Shown: positions 43,392 to 52,677 of the stretch, one piece after another
Layout: every line of letters starts with the position of its first letter
Numbering within the stretch: the stretch's first letter is position 1
Source: DASWJZ01 sp963720705
GTDB lineage: Bacteria; Pseudomonadota; Alphaproteobacteria; Rhizobiales; Afifellaceae
Direction: 5' to 3'
Length of the DNA stretch: 64,000 bases
Assembly (NCBI GenBank): GCA_963720705.1
Contig: CAVRGJ010000007.1
Location: forward strand, 620,001 to 684,000
Notes under the pieces: model-generated
Seen by the model: only the letters and a program-made list of their open reading frames with translations
Told to the model about the DNA's origin: nothing
Databases searched by the model: none
Made by a program: the position numbers and the translations under genes

Positions 43392-43454
43392 GGCTCTCTC
43401 TTGTGGCTGGAGATGCCGTCGCGTCGGCGACGGCATCTCCCGGGAAGCGCCTCG

Positions 43455-44720
43455 CTAGTTGCCGATCTTCGCTTTGATGTCGTTCACGTCGGCCGTCGAC
43501 ATCTGCCCGACCGTCTCGATCTTCCCGTCCTTGATACGCCATAGCCGGAACGGACCGGTAATGTCGCCGTACTGGTCGAAGGTGATCGGGCCGATTACGC
43601 CTTCATACTTGATCGGCTTGCCGTCCTTGATGAGCTGGATCGCCTTGGCGAACTCGTCCTTGCCTGCATTGATGACGGTGCCGTTCGGATCGACGACCTT
43701 TCGGACTGCGTCCTTGATCGCCGCCGCGTCTCCCTTCCCCGCGATGACCACCGCAAGGCCGAGTATCGCGCCGGCGTCGTAGGCCTGAACCGCCGCCGGG
43801 CTGCCAGGATCGAGATTGGAGAAAGCCTGGTAATTTTCGTTGAAGTATTTGGTCGAAGGCGTCTCGTCGGTGCCGGACGACGTTCCGTAGGCGTCGTTAA
43901 GATATTGCGCACCGACCGCGTCGATGAAGCTCTGGTCGTTCATGCCGTCGTTCAGCAGGAACTTTGCCGGCCCCCCTTGGCTGATCCAGGCGCGGGCGAT
44001 CGTCGCGCCGTCGACCGGATAGCTGACGAGGTAGAGGCCGTCCGGCTCCCCGGCGATCGCCGCGGTCACCTCGGCCTGATAGCTCGATTGTTTCTCGTTG
44101 TAGGGCGTATCGGAGACGATCGTGCCGCCGAGGGCCTTATAGGCTTTCGAGAACTCGGTGACCATGTTCACGCCGAAGTCGTTGTTGACGTGGATGATCG
44201 AAAGCTTCTTCAGCCCCTGATCGAGCGCGAACTTTGCCGCGGCAGTTCCCTGCAGCGCATCCGAGGTGATCGTGCGGAAAAAGACTCCGTTGGTTTTGCC
44301 GTCGCGGCCAAGTTGGGTCAGTGTCGGTGACGACGATGCCGGGGATATCTGCACGACGTTCGCCGGCGCGGTGACCGAAGTCAGGATCGGGATCGACACG
44401 GAAGAGATAATGCCGCCGATGATCGCCGGCACCTTCTTCACCTGGACAAGCTGTGTGGCGACGTCGACGGCGACGTTGCCTTGGCTCTGTGCGTCGCGTG
44501 TGTCGGTAACGAGCTTGCAGCCGTCGACGCCCCCGGCGTCGTTGATGTCGCGGAATGCCATTTCGACCGATTTTGCGCCGGCTTGCCCGTAGGGGCCGGC
44601 CGGGCCGGTCAGCGACATCACAACGCCGATCGTGATGTCGCAGTCGGCCGCCTGAGCGATGCTGATCGCGCTGCCGATGCCGATCGCGGCCGCCAACGCA
44701 TATCGAATTGCCCTCATCAT
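43455..44720 (-). CDS. branched-chain amino-acid/amide ABC transporter binding protein (LivK-like)
   Basis: The product is about 421 residues, with a GAGGGAGGG ribosome site touching a double ATG (44720 or 44717). A signal peptide ends at SIAQAA. The mature protein is a type I periplasmic-binding fold: IGVVMSLTGPAGPYGQAGAKSVEMA, IISSVSIPILTSVTAPANVVQISPASSSP. It fits the LivK/HAAT family. The matching ATPases and permeases are on the plus strand from 46669, so the transporter is split in two operons. Confidence 0.88.
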   Translation of the reverse strand: MMRAIRYALAAAIGIGSAISIAQAADCDITIGVVMSLTGPAGPYGQAGAKSVEMAFRDINDAGGVDGCKLVTDTRDAQSQGNVAVDVATQLVQVKKVPAIIGGIISSVSIPILTSVTAPANVVQISPASSSPTLTQLGRDGKTNGVFFRTITSDALQGTAAAKFALDQGLKKLSIIHVNNDFGVNMVTEFSKAYKALGGTIVSDTPYNEKQSSYQAEVTAAIAGEPDGLYLVSYPVDGATIARAWISQGGPAKFLLNDGMNDQSFIDAVGAQYLNDAYGTSSGTDETPSTKYFNENYQAFSNLDPGSPAAVQAYDAGAILGLAVVIAGKGDAAAIKDAVRKVVDPNGTVINAGKDEFAKAIQLIKDGKPIKYEGVIGPITFDQYGDITGPFRLWRIKDGKIETVGQMSTADVNDIKAKIGN

Positions 44721-44728
44721 TCCCTCCC

Positions 44729-45139
44729 TCACGCTATCCAGGTCTCATGCAGATGGCGCCACAGCACGCCGCAGGGCGCGGTCGGCTCGTCGATGAAAAG
44801 CACCGTGGAGCGCCGGTTCGTCTCTTGTCCATCACGATACTGTTGCTCGATGTACTCCAGCAAGACGGCATCGTCTCTTTGCCAGACCACGCTTGGTTGC
44901 AGTATCTGTATGCGAAAATCGCTTCCGACGCTGGCGCGCATCGCACGGAGCCGCTCGATGACCCCCGCGCGGAGATGAATCTCGCCCTCTGGTGTGACCA
45001 TGCGGAAATCCGCTGCGATGGCATTTTCGCACCGGGCGAAATCGCCGGTCGCGGCCGTATCGCGCCGCAGCCAGACGGAGAAAAAGACGTGCAGCTCGAT
45101 CACTTCGCGGACCGAGCGCTGAACAAGGCCGCCGACCAT
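44729..45139 (-). CDS. NTF2-like (SnoaL/DUF4440-type) small protein
   Basis: The product is 136 residues. It has the NTF2-like pattern: an ENAIAADFRMVTPEGEIHLRAGVIERLRA helix-strand unit, then QRDDAVLLEYIEQQYRDGQETNRRSTVLFIDE and a C-terminal VLWRHLHETWI strand. Such proteins bind small ligands or act as isomerases; no substrate is evident. It shares one base with the AKR stop and sits nine bases before the LivK-like gene, so it is in the same operon. Confidence 0.75.
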   Translation of the reverse strand: MVGGLVQRSVREVIELHVFFSVWLRRDTAATGDFARCENAIAADFRMVTPEGEIHLRAGVIERLRAMRASVGSDFRIQILQPSVVWQRDDAVLLEYIEQQYRDGQETNRRSTVLFIDEPTAPCGVLWRHLHETWIA

Positions 45140-46188
45140 CAGGCGACTTTGTTCAGGTTGTATTTCATGATCGATCCGTGCCGGCCGTTACGGTCTCGCT
45201 CCAGCGAAAAGGTGTCGCCAGGCGGTCCCTGCCGCTTCGACAGCACCAAATCGATCGCGGCGGTATCGTCCCCGGTTAGGTCGAAAGCCGTGATCGCGGC
45301 ATTCGCGAAGACGTGCGCCCGGCTTCGCGCGCCGACGATGACAGCCGCGACGCCCGGCCGCTCGAGCATGGCGCGGCTCGCAACGGACGCGATATCGGTA
45401 TCGTGCCGGTCGGCGACGCGGCGGAGCGCTTTCAGCAGTTCCTGATAGAGCGCCCAGCCGCCGAACTCATCGATGATCAGCCGATACTTGGTGAGCGAGC
45501 GGTTCTCGAACGGTGGCGTCGGCTCCGGTTGCCCAAGCCAGCGATCGGAGAGAAAGCCGCCGGCTACGGTGCCATAGCAGAGAAGAGAGACGTTGTTCCT
45601 GCGGCAGCAATCGACAAGGCCATGTTCGGGCCGGTCATCAAGCAGAGAGTATTGCACTTGCATGCTCGCAAGATCGATGCCCGCGGCGACGAGTTCGGCT
45701 GTGTGCGGCGTGTCGAAATTTGTCCCACCGATCAGATCGATCTTGCCTTCGCGCTGGAGCTCCGCGAGCCATCCGACGGCGTCGAGATGGCCAGGCACTT
45801 CATAGTCCCACCAATGGAACTGCACGAGATCGAGCCGATCGACCCGAAGTCGCTTCAGCGAGGTCTCGACGATGGTACGGATGTAGGCGCGGTCGACGCT
45901 CCGTAATCTTTCCAGGTCCGGCACGCATTTGGTGTGCACTTTGATACGGGCGGCTGCGGCCGCGCCATGCCGCCGGGCGATCTCGGCGCGTGCTGCGCCA
46001 AGCATCTCCTCCACGCCGGTGTAAATGTCGGCACAGTCGAACGTCGTGATGCCGGCATCGCGAAACGCCACGAGATTGTCGACTGCAGCTTCGCGGTCGA
46101 CGCGACCGTGCCCGCCCGCGAGCTGCCACCCGCCGCAAATGACGCGCGAGATGTCATAGCCGGGCCGAAGACTGAACGTCGCGACCAT
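45139..46188 (-). CDS. aldo/keto reductase
   Basis: The product is 349 residues from the ATG at 46188. Catalytic residues are visible: Asp/Tyr in TFDCADIYTGVE, Lys in KVHTKCVPD, His in LVQFHWWDYE. The C-terminus has the NADPH-binding VIVGARSRAHV. It is paralogous to the reductase part of the AKR-RidA gene (same QFHWW and GGWxxxQ segments) and lacks the RidA domain. It lies between the TIGR04076 and NTF2-like genes. The likely substrate is a sugar or sugar-derived aldehyde. Confidence 0.86.
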   Translation of the reverse strand: MVATFSLRPGYDISRVICGGWQLAGGHGRVDREAAVDNLVAFRDAGITTFDCADIYTGVEEMLGAARAEIARRHGAAAAARIKVHTKCVPDLERLRSVDRAYIRTIVETSLKRLRVDRLDLVQFHWWDYEVPGHLDAVGWLAELQREGKIDLIGGTNFDTPHTAELVAAGIDLASMQVQYSLLDDRPEHGLVDCCRRNNVSLLCYGTVAGGFLSDRWLGQPEPTPPFENRSLTKYRLIIDEFGGWALYQELLKALRRVADRHDTDIASVASRAMLERPGVAAVIVGARSRAHVFANAAITAFDLTGDDTAAIDLVLSKRQGPPGDTFSLERDRNGRHGSIMKYNLNKVA

Positions 46189-46190
46189 GT

Positions 46191-46541
46191 TCAGGTTTTT
46201 CCAGGAGGTGGTACGGCGGTCGTTGCGGCGTGACTGAAACGCCGCGTTCCCGTCCGCGAGATGCGGAAACGTGTCGGGCAGTTCGGGTCCGGACAGGCGA
46301 CTTCCGCGTCGCTCGTCATCCAGTCGTTCGGGTGGGTTGGACGCTGTTTGGCCGGCAGAAGCGGCAGGAGCGCCGCGAGCGAATAGATCGAAAAACCCTG
46401 GCCCGGCGGCAGGTAGAGCATCTCGCCCTTCAACTCGAAATAGTCGCCCGCCTTGGCGCCACAATAGATCGGCTTCCCGAGGGGCGCGGTGACTTCGACC
46501 TTGAGATCGAAAAGCTCGAAACTATCGGACTCGTCTCGCAT
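46191..46541 (-). CDS. TIGR04076 family protein
   Basis: The product is 116 residues from the ATG at 46541. It matches the TIGR04076 pattern: FDLKVEVTAPLGKPIYCGAKAGDYFELKGEMLYLPPG, then PLLPAKQRP and the Cys-Pro-Asp-Pro segment VACPDPNCPTRFRI. The conserved cysteines suggest metal or thiol chemistry, but the function is unknown. It starts the minus-strand unit TIGR04076-AKR-NTF2-LivK and is divergent from livG. Confidence 0.82.
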   Translation of the reverse strand: MRDESDSFELFDLKVEVTAPLGKPIYCGAKAGDYFELKGEMLYLPPGQGFSIYSLAALLPLLPAKQRPTHPNDWMTSDAEVACPDPNCPTRFRISRTGTRRFSHAATTAVPPPGKT

Positions 46542-46668
46542 TTTGCTGCCCCGGTGGCGTTGCGCGGCCCTTGGCCGGACCATATCGTCACGATATCGGG
46601 CTCCGCCGCAAGACAGGACGACCGGCATAAGCGAAACCGCAACTCTCGACGGCGATGCTGCTCAGGCG

Positions 46669-47424
46669 ATGCTGGAGGTGCGGGCCGTTTCGCGGCGCTT
46701 CGGCGGGGTGGCCGCGGTCGATTCCGTCTCGATCGCCGTCCGCCGAGGCGAGATCGTCGGGCTGATCGGCCCGAATGGCGCGGGCAAGACGACGCTCTTC
46801 AACTGCATTGCTGGAACCGTCCGCCCGACAGGCGGGACGATCCTGCTCGATGGCGCGGAGATCGAACGCGAGCCGGCGCACGCGCGCTTGGGTAGAGGGC
46901 TCGGACGCACGTTCCAGATCCCGCGCCCCTTCCCGCAGATGACGCTGATCGAGAACCTGCTGGTCGCAGCGAAGAACCAGGTCGGCGAACAAATCTTCGC
47001 GAGCTGGTTCCGGGCTCGTGACGTCGCGCAAGAGGAACGTGCCAATGTCGATCGCGCAATGGCGCTTCTTGAATTCGTCACGCTCGACCGACTGGCGCAT
47101 GAGCCGGCCCGCGTCCTTTCGGGCGGGCAGCGAAAGCTCCTCGAACTCGCGCGCGCCATGATGGCCGATCCCGCGATCGTGCTCCTCGACGAGCCTGCGG
47201 CCGGTGTCAATCCAAGTCTCTGCGAGACGATCATCTCGCGTGTCGCTGAGCTCAATCGCAACGGTGTCGCGTTCCTGATCATCGAGCACGACATCAGCCT
47301 GATCGCGCGGCTCTGCTCGCACGTCTGCGTCATGGCCGGCGGGCGTTTGCTTGCCGAAGGCCGCCCGGCCGAAATCGTCCGTGATCCGCGTGTCGTCGAC
47401 GCTTATCTCGGGGGACCGTCTTGA
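46669..47424 (+). CDS. livG: branched-chain amino-acid ABC transporter ATPase LivG
   Basis: The product is 251 residues. Walker A GPNGAGKTT, signature LSGGQRKLLELARAMM, Walker B IVLLDEPAAG with H-loop IIEHD. The LivG-type Q-loop region (RTFQIPRPFPQMTLIENLLVA) separates it from LivF. The start is the ATG at 46669. It is the first of four overlapping genes G-F-H-M. Confidence 0.92.
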   Translation: MLEVRAVSRRFGGVAAVDSVSIAVRRGEIVGLIGPNGAGKTTLFNCIAGTVRPTGGTILLDGAEIEREPAHARLGRGLGRTFQIPRPFPQMTLIENLLVAAKNQVGEQIFASWFRARDVAQEERANVDRAMALLEFVTLDRLAHEPARVLSGGQRKLLELARAMMADPAIVLLDEPAAGVNPSLCETIISRVAELNRNGVAFLIIEHDISLIARLCSHVCVMAGGRLLAEGRPAEIVRDPRVVDAYLGGPS

Positions 47425-48164
47425 GCGTGGATGCGCTGCTTCGTGTCGAAGGACTGGTGGCCGGCTATGAACCCGGCGTGCCGATCGTGCGGAGTGCCAG
47501 CATCGAGGTGGCGCCGGGCGAGATTGTCGCGATCCTCGGTCCGAACGGCGCCGGCAAGTCGACGCTGATCAAGTCGGTCGCGGGCCTGGTGCCCAAATTC
47601 TCCGGCCGCGTTCTCTTCGACGGCACCGACATCACGGAGCTCGCGGCGCACGAGTTGATCCGGCGCGGCTTCGCCTTCGTGCCGCAGACCGAGAATGTCT
47701 TCGCGAGGATGACGGTCGCCGACAACCTTGCACTTGCAGCGGCGGTCCTGCCTGCGCGCGAGCGTGCCGAGCGGGTCGGTAGCATGTACGCGTTCTTTCC
47801 AAGCCTCGCCGGGCGAGGCAGGATGCTCGCCGGGAGGCTTTCGGGTGGTGAGCGTCAGATGCTCGCGGTCGCACGCGCGCTCATGGTGAGACCGAGACTG
47901 CTCGTCCTTGATGAAGCCTCGGCCGGCCTCTCGCCCAAGATGGTCGAGACAGTCTTCCTGCAGCTCAAGACAATCCGCGAAGCGGGTGTGACCATCCTGC
48001 TCGTTGAGCAGAACGTCCGCGCCGCACTCGGCGTCAGTGACCGCGCCTATGTGCTGGTCGAAGGGCAGAACCGGCATGAGGGTCGCGCCGCCGATCTCTG
48101 GGGCGATCCGGCGGTCGCGGCCCTCTATCTCGGTGGCGCCGGGCCGGAGAAGAGCTTGCAATGA
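47421..48164 (+). CDS. livF: branched-chain amino-acid ABC transporter ATPase LivF
   Basis: The product is 247 residues. The start is a TTG in the livG stop (TTGA). Walker A GPNGAGKST, the LivF-type FVPQTENVFARMTVADNL, signature LSGGERQMLAVARALM and Walker B LLVLDEASAGLSP are present. It forms the second ATPase of the HAAT-type importer. Confidence 0.92.
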   Translation: MSVDALLRVEGLVAGYEPGVPIVRSASIEVAPGEIVAILGPNGAGKSTLIKSVAGLVPKFSGRVLFDGTDITELAAHELIRRGFAFVPQTENVFARMTVADNLALAAAVLPARERAERVGSMYAFFPSLAGRGRMLAGRLSGGERQMLAVARALMVRPRLLVLDEASAGLSPKMVETVFLQLKTIREAGVTILLVEQNVRAALGVSDRAYVLVEGQNRHEGRAADLWGDPAVAALYLGGAGPEKSLQ

Positions 48165-49069
48165 ACCTGCAGTTTCTCGTCGACGGCTTGCTCGTCGGAG
48201 CGATGATCGGCCTCGGCGCGATCGGGGTCTCGCTCACTTACTCGATCCTGGGTTTTGCAAATTTTGCGCACGGCGAATTCATCGCGTGGGGCGCCTACGC
48301 CGCGCTCGTTTTGACCGGGGCGATCGGCTTCCTGGCGGCGCCCGCGATGACGTCGATTGGGCCATTCTCGTTCGGCTGGCCGCTCCTCGTCGCAGCGGCC
48401 GTCGCAATGCTCCTGACCGGCGGCTTGGCGCTTGCGCTCGACGCAATCCTCTTCAGCCGCCTCCGCAGGCGCGGCGACGCAATCATCATGGTCATGGCGA
48501 GCTTCGGCGCTGCGATGGCGCTCCGCAGCCTGCTCGAATTCATCTTCACCGGGCAGCCCGCCTATTTCAGCCGCGCGATCCAAATCGCGATTCCTCTTGG
48601 AGCCGGCATCCGCGCCACGCCGGACCAGCTCCTGGTCCTCGCGCTCGCATTGATCCTCGTCGTGACGATGTTCCTGGTCATGAGCCGGACGACCATCGGG
48701 CGCTCGATGCGGGCAGTCTCGGAGAACCCGGCGCTTGCCGCCGTGGTCGGGATCGACGTGAAACGGGTCATCCGCGCGACCTGGTTCCTCGGCGGAGCGC
48801 TCGCCGCAGCCGCCGGTATCATGGTCGGGATCACCATCCAGATCCGGCCGTATATGGGCTTTGATCTTCTGCTTCCGCTCTTTGCCGCCGCAATCCTCGG
48901 AGGGATCGGAAGCATGCCGGGTGCGGTCGCCGGTGGCCTGATCGTCGGCATCGCGGAGGCTGCCTCAGTGCCCCTCGTCGGCGCGGGCTATCGCGGCGCC
49001 GTTGCGTTTCTTGTGCTGATCGCGGTCCTGATCGTCAGGCCGACCGGGCTCTTCGGACGGCGCGAATGA
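48161..49069 (+). CDS. livH: branched-chain amino-acid ABC transporter permease LivH
   Basis: The product is 302 residues with about eight membrane segments. LivH-type sequence: FLVDGLLVGAMIGLGAIGVSLTYSILGFANFAHGEF, the MRAVSENPALAAVVGIDVKRV coupling loop, and GGIGSMPGAVAGGLIVGIAE. Its ATG overlaps the livF stop by four bases and its stop overlaps livM by four. Confidence 0.92.
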   Translation: MNLQFLVDGLLVGAMIGLGAIGVSLTYSILGFANFAHGEFIAWGAYAALVLTGAIGFLAAPAMTSIGPFSFGWPLLVAAAVAMLLTGGLALALDAILFSRLRRRGDAIIMVMASFGAAMALRSLLEFIFTGQPAYFSRAIQIAIPLGAGIRATPDQLLVLALALILVVTMFLVMSRTTIGRSMRAVSENPALAAVVGIDVKRVIRATWFLGGALAAAAGIMVGITIQIRPYMGFDLLLPLFAAAILGGIGSMPGAVAGGLIVGIAEAASVPLVGAGYRGAVAFLVLIAVLIVRPTGLFGRRE

Positions 49070-50034
49070 TCCTCGATCTTCTCGGCTACGCGGCGTTCTT
49101 CCTGACGACGGCGCTGACCTTCGGGCTGATCTGCCTCGGCCTCAATCTGCAATGGGGCCAGACGGGACTCTTTAACGTCGGCGTCGCCGGGTTTGTCGCG
49201 ATCGGTGCTTACACGTCGGCGCTCCTCACCAGCCCCGCCGTGGCTGGCCGATTTGGCGGCTTCGATCTCCCGATCCTCGTCGGTTGGCTCGCTGCAGCGG
49301 GCGTGACCGGCGCAGCAGCACTCGCCGTCGGTGCGCTCACCCTCCGCCTGCGCGCGGACTACCTCGCGATCACCACATTCGGGGTCGCCATCGCGATACA
49401 GCTTGTCGTTCTCAACGCGCAGTCGATTACCGGAGGACCATTCGGCGTTGCATTCATCCCGCGACCGTTCGCGTTCCTGCAAGGGAATGCTCTTGCCTTT
49501 AACCTCGCCAATCTGGCGCTGGTCGTCGTCGTGATCGCGATCGTCTTCGTGGGCCTCGAGCGGCTGGTGAGCGGCCCCTGGGGTCGCGTGCTCCGCGCAA
49601 TCCGCGAGGACGAGGCTGCCGCCGAGGCACTCGGCAAGAATGCCAACCGCTATCGACTTCAGGCGTTTGTCCTCGGCAGTGCGATCATGGGACTTGCCGG
49701 CGCGATGCAGGGACACTTCATCGGCTTCATCGCACCGGACAATTATCTCTCAGCCCTCACCTTTCAGGTCTGGGCGATGTTGATTGTCGGCGGCGCGGGC
49801 AACAACCGTGGCGCCGTGCTCGGCGCTGTGGTGGTCTGGGGCCTGTGGAGCACTTCAAGCGCCGTCGTTTCAGCAACATTCGCGCCTGAGCAGCAGGCAC
49901 GGGCCGCCTCGCTGCAGATCGTCATGATCGGGACTTTGCTTGCGGCGATCCTTGTGTTGATGCCGCGCGGTCTCCTCGGCGAACGAATGACTGTCTCCCG
50001 CTTTGTCGGGCGATCCACTCGCGGTTCGCGATAG
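49066..50034 (+). CDS. livM: branched-chain amino-acid ABC transporter permease LivM
   Basis: The product is 322 residues with several membrane segments. LivM-type sequence: GLNLQWGQTGLFNVGVAGFVAIGAY, RLRADYLAITTFGVAIAI, the coupling loop LRAIREDEAAAEALGKN and GAGNNRGAVLGAVVVW. It completes the G-F-H-M importer. The 322-bp gap that follows holds an IS110 remnant. Confidence 0.91.
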   Translation: MILDLLGYAAFFLTTALTFGLICLGLNLQWGQTGLFNVGVAGFVAIGAYTSALLTSPAVAGRFGGFDLPILVGWLAAAGVTGAAALAVGALTLRLRADYLAITTFGVAIAIQLVVLNAQSITGGPFGVAFIPRPFAFLQGNALAFNLANLALVVVVIAIVFVGLERLVSGPWGRVLRAIREDEAAAEALGKNANRYRLQAFVLGSAIMGLAGAMQGHFIGFIAPDNYLSALTFQVWAMLIVGGAGNNRGAVLGAVVVWGLWSTSSAVVSATFAPEQQARAASLQIVMIGTLLAAILVLMPRGLLGERMTVSRFVGRSTRGSR

Positions 50035-50206
50035 CCCCGTCAGCGTAAGTTTTGGAGGCTCGATATCCGTCGATGGCGCCGCCGCTGCTTGCAAGCCGCT
50101 GGGCTCTTCCTGGATACAAGAGCGGCGGGAATGTCTGAAATTGATGCTGTGGACTGCTCTCGGGGCTGCGACCAGCTTGAGCCGGTCGAGGAGCTGGAGG
50201 CGAGCC

Positions 50207-50281
50207 ATGGAAGCAGCTGTGACGATCGGGCTGGATATCGCGAAGTCGGTTCTTCAAGTCTACCAAGTTGAAGAACATTGA
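50207..50281 (+). mobile_element. IS110-family transposase remnant
   Basis: A 24-residue frame, MEAAVTIGLDIAKSVLQVYQ and four more residues, ends in a stop. This is the N-terminal DEDD-domain start typical of IS110 transposases (T-I-G-L-D-I-A-K with the first catalytic Asp). Everything after it is gone. The upstream bases (about 50120-50206) may be the left end of the element, but that is not certain. It lies in the gap 50035-50356 between livM and the amidotransferase-like gene; I see nothing else there. Confidence 0.7.
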
Positions 50282-50356
50282 GCCCGATCTGCGCCGAATG
50301 ACCATCGCACTAGGGTCGTCTGGAAGGTAAGCTCCAACAAAGATTGAGGAAGGGAT

Positions 50357-51109
50357 ATGGCGAAAGTTCGCGTCTTGATCGCCGGCGAATCGTGGACGAC
50401 ACATTCCATCCATCAGAAGGGATTCGATAGCTTCACCACGACAGAATATGTCGAGGGTGTTCGCCACCTACGCGGCGCGCTCGAGGGCGGCGGCTTCGTC
50501 GTCGACTACCAGCCCGCCCATGTCGCGGCACGGGAGTTTCCGGCGACCGCCAAGGCGCTCTCCGCATACGGATGCGTCATCATCTCGGATGTCGGCGCCA
50601 ACACGCTTCTGCTTCACCCTGACACCTTCGTGCGCTCCAAGCCTCTGCCGAACCGGCTGCGCGCCGTCCGCGACTACGTCAAACGCGGCGGCGGCCTTGT
50701 CATGGTCGGCGGCTACCTCACCTTCCAAGGCATTGAAGGGAAGGCGCGCTATCATGGTACGCCGGTCGAGGAGGCGCTGCCGGTCGAGATCGACGCTTAC
50801 GACGATCGCGTCGAGGCGCCGCAAGGGGTGAGGCCTCGGGTTCTCGTTCGAGACCACCCCACGGTCGCCGGGATCAAGGGCGATTGGCCATTTCTTCTCG
50901 GCTACAACCGGCTGAAAGCGAAGCCCGGGGCCAATGTCGTGGCGCTCGTCGGCGTCGATCCACTTCTCGTCACCGGCACGTTCGGCGATGGTCGCTCGAT
51001 TGCTTTTGCATCGGATTGCGGACCGCATTGGGCGCCGCCGCCCTTCGTGGAATGGGCTGGCTACGCGATGCTCTGGCGGGGCATCGTCGCGTGGGCGGCA
51101 GGACTTTGA
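50357..51109 (+). CDS. class I glutamine amidotransferase-like protein
   Basis: The product is 250 residues. The start VRVLIAGESWTTHSIHQKGFDSFTTTEY, with CVIISDVGANTLLLHP, VRDYVKRGGGLVMVGGYLTFQGI and GRSIAFASDCGPHWAPPPFVEW, matches the GATase1_like group (PF07090). These proteins keep the amidotransferase fold, but the reaction is unknown. It starts 14 bases after an AGGAAGG region and is followed three bases later by the DoeB-like gene, so the two form one unit. Confidence 0.82.
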   Translation: MAKVRVLIAGESWTTHSIHQKGFDSFTTTEYVEGVRHLRGALEGGGFVVDYQPAHVAAREFPATAKALSAYGCVIISDVGANTLLLHPDTFVRSKPLPNRLRAVRDYVKRGGGLVMVGGYLTFQGIEGKARYHGTPVEEALPVEIDAYDDRVEAPQGVRPRVLVRDHPTVAGIKGDWPFLLGYNRLKAKPGANVVALVGVDPLLVTGTFGDGRSIAFASDCGPHWAPPPFVEWAGYAMLWRGIVAWAAGL

Positions 51110-51112
51110 ATC

Positions 51113-52148
51113 ATGGGCCGCCGAATAACCGATCCGCGTCCGACCACGGCGTTTACGACTGTCGATCTCGACCGGGAGGGAAAGCAGGTCGGCTTCGTAA
51201 TGATTCCGCATTCGCCGCACGACGACGCCTGGGGCGTGACGCGCATTCCGCTCGCAGTGATCAAGAACGGCAACGGCCCGACCGTCGTCCTGGAAGGCGG
51301 TAACCACGGTGACGAATACGAAGGCCCGATCGTCATCTCCGAGCTGATCCGCGATCTCGATCCGGGAGCGATCCAAGGGCGGCTCATCCTGATGCCGGCC
51401 AACAACGTGCACGCGGCGGTCGCCGGCAAGCGTACCTCGCCGGTCGACGGGCTGAACTACAATCGCTCCTTCCCCGGCGATCCGCACGGCAGCATCACCG
51501 AGCAGATCGCCGCCTTCATCAGCGATGCGATCTTCCCGATCGCGGACGCCTTCCTCGACCTACACTCGGGAGGCTCGTCGCTGGTGATGGTGCCGAGCGC
51601 CATCATTGAGCCGACCGACGACGCGGCGCTGCACAAGCGCAACGCAGCAGCGGCGCTCGCCTTCGACGCGCCGCTCACCGTTGTGATCGCCAATCTCGGC
51701 GATCCGCGTACGGCGACCGCCGCGGCCTGCCGCGCCGGGCTCGTGACCATCGGCACGGAGATGGCGGGCGGTGGCACGGTGTCGCGTGAGGCGCTCGACC
51801 TATGCAGGCGCGGGGTCGGAAATGTGCTCGCGCATCTCGGTGTGCTCCCAGCTGAGAAAGCCGGAGCGCACAGCGGCGACCGGCAAATCCGAGAGCTTCC
51901 CGGTTCGGACGCTTATGTCTATGCGACCGCCGACGGCATCTTCGAGCCGTTCCACGCGCTCGGCGATACAGTGCATCTCGGCCAGGCCGGCGGGGCGCAT
52001 CCACACCCCGTGGGACCCCGCACATGCGCCGGAGACGCTCGCCTATCGGGCGGACGGGATTCTCTACGGCAGGCGTCAGCCGGGACGGGTCAAGCCGGGC
52101 AATTGCTGTCTCGTCGTCGCGGCGCCTTATCGCGGCGACCTCTCTTGA
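51113..52148 (+). pseudogene. succinylglutamate desuccinylase/aspartoacylase family (DoeB-like), frameshifted near its end
   Basis: The first about 293 residues are a zinc deacylase: GGNHGDEYEGP (His and Glu ligands), MPANNVHAAVAGKRTSPVDGLNYNRSFPG and DLHSGGSSLVMVPS (third His). The layout is like DoeB, which deacetylates N-acetyl-diaminobutyrate in ectoine breakdown. At 51992-51995 a run of four G shifts the frame. With three G the chain continues GGRIHTPWDPAHAPETLAYRADG to LVVAAPYRGDLS. As written, the last 50 residues are replaced by unrelated sequence. A homopolymer error is likely. Confidence 0.82.
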
Positions 52149-52224
52149 TCGGCCGGCCATAGTCCGGCTTTCATTGAGACGAACCGGCGGCATGCCGGAC
52201 CGAAGCTCTGGGAAGGGACGCCGC

Positions 52225-52677
52225 ATGCTGAAATCCATCGATCCGATGCTGAACGCCGATGTGCTCTACGCCTTGCGCGCCATGGGGCATGGCGACGATC
52301 TGATCCTCGCCGATACGAACTTTCCCTCCGATTCCGTCGCGCGGCAGACCGTGCTCGGGAAGCTGCTCAGGCTCGATTGCGATGCCGGCCGCGCCGCAAA
52401 GGCGATCCTTTCCGTGTTGCCGCTCAATTCCTTCGTCGAGTACCCGGCGCTTCGCATGGAGGTCGTGGGCAAGCCGAAAGAGGTCCCTCCGGTGCAGGCG
52501 GACGTGCAGAAGGAGATCGACGCGGCGGAGGGCAAGTCGATGCCGATGGGCTCGATCGAGCGCTTCGCCTTCTACGATCTCGCGCGGAAGGCCTATTGCG
52601 TCATCCAGACCGGCGAGCGCCGATTCTACGGCTGCTTTGTTTTCAAGAAGGGCGTGATCCCGCCCGACGCGGCTTAG
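52225..52677 (+). CDS. fucU: RbsD/FucU family mutarotase (FucU-like)
   Basis: The product is 150 residues with GGGAAGGGA before the ATG at 52225. The signature of the family is intact: LYALRAMGHGDDLILADTNFPSD with the catalytic His. The Tyr of the C-terminal YCVIQTGERRFYGCFVFKKG is also present. It interconverts the alpha and beta forms of L-fucose or a related sugar. It is the last of a three-gene plus-strand unit after the DoeB-like gene, with a 76-bp gap. Confidence 0.88.
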   Translation: MLKSIDPMLNADVLYALRAMGHGDDLILADTNFPSDSVARQTVLGKLLRLDCDAGRAAKAILSVLPLNSFVEYPALRMEVVGKPKEVPPVQADVQKEIDAAEGKSMPMGSIERFAFYDLARKAYCVIQTGERRFYGCFVFKKGVIPPDAA

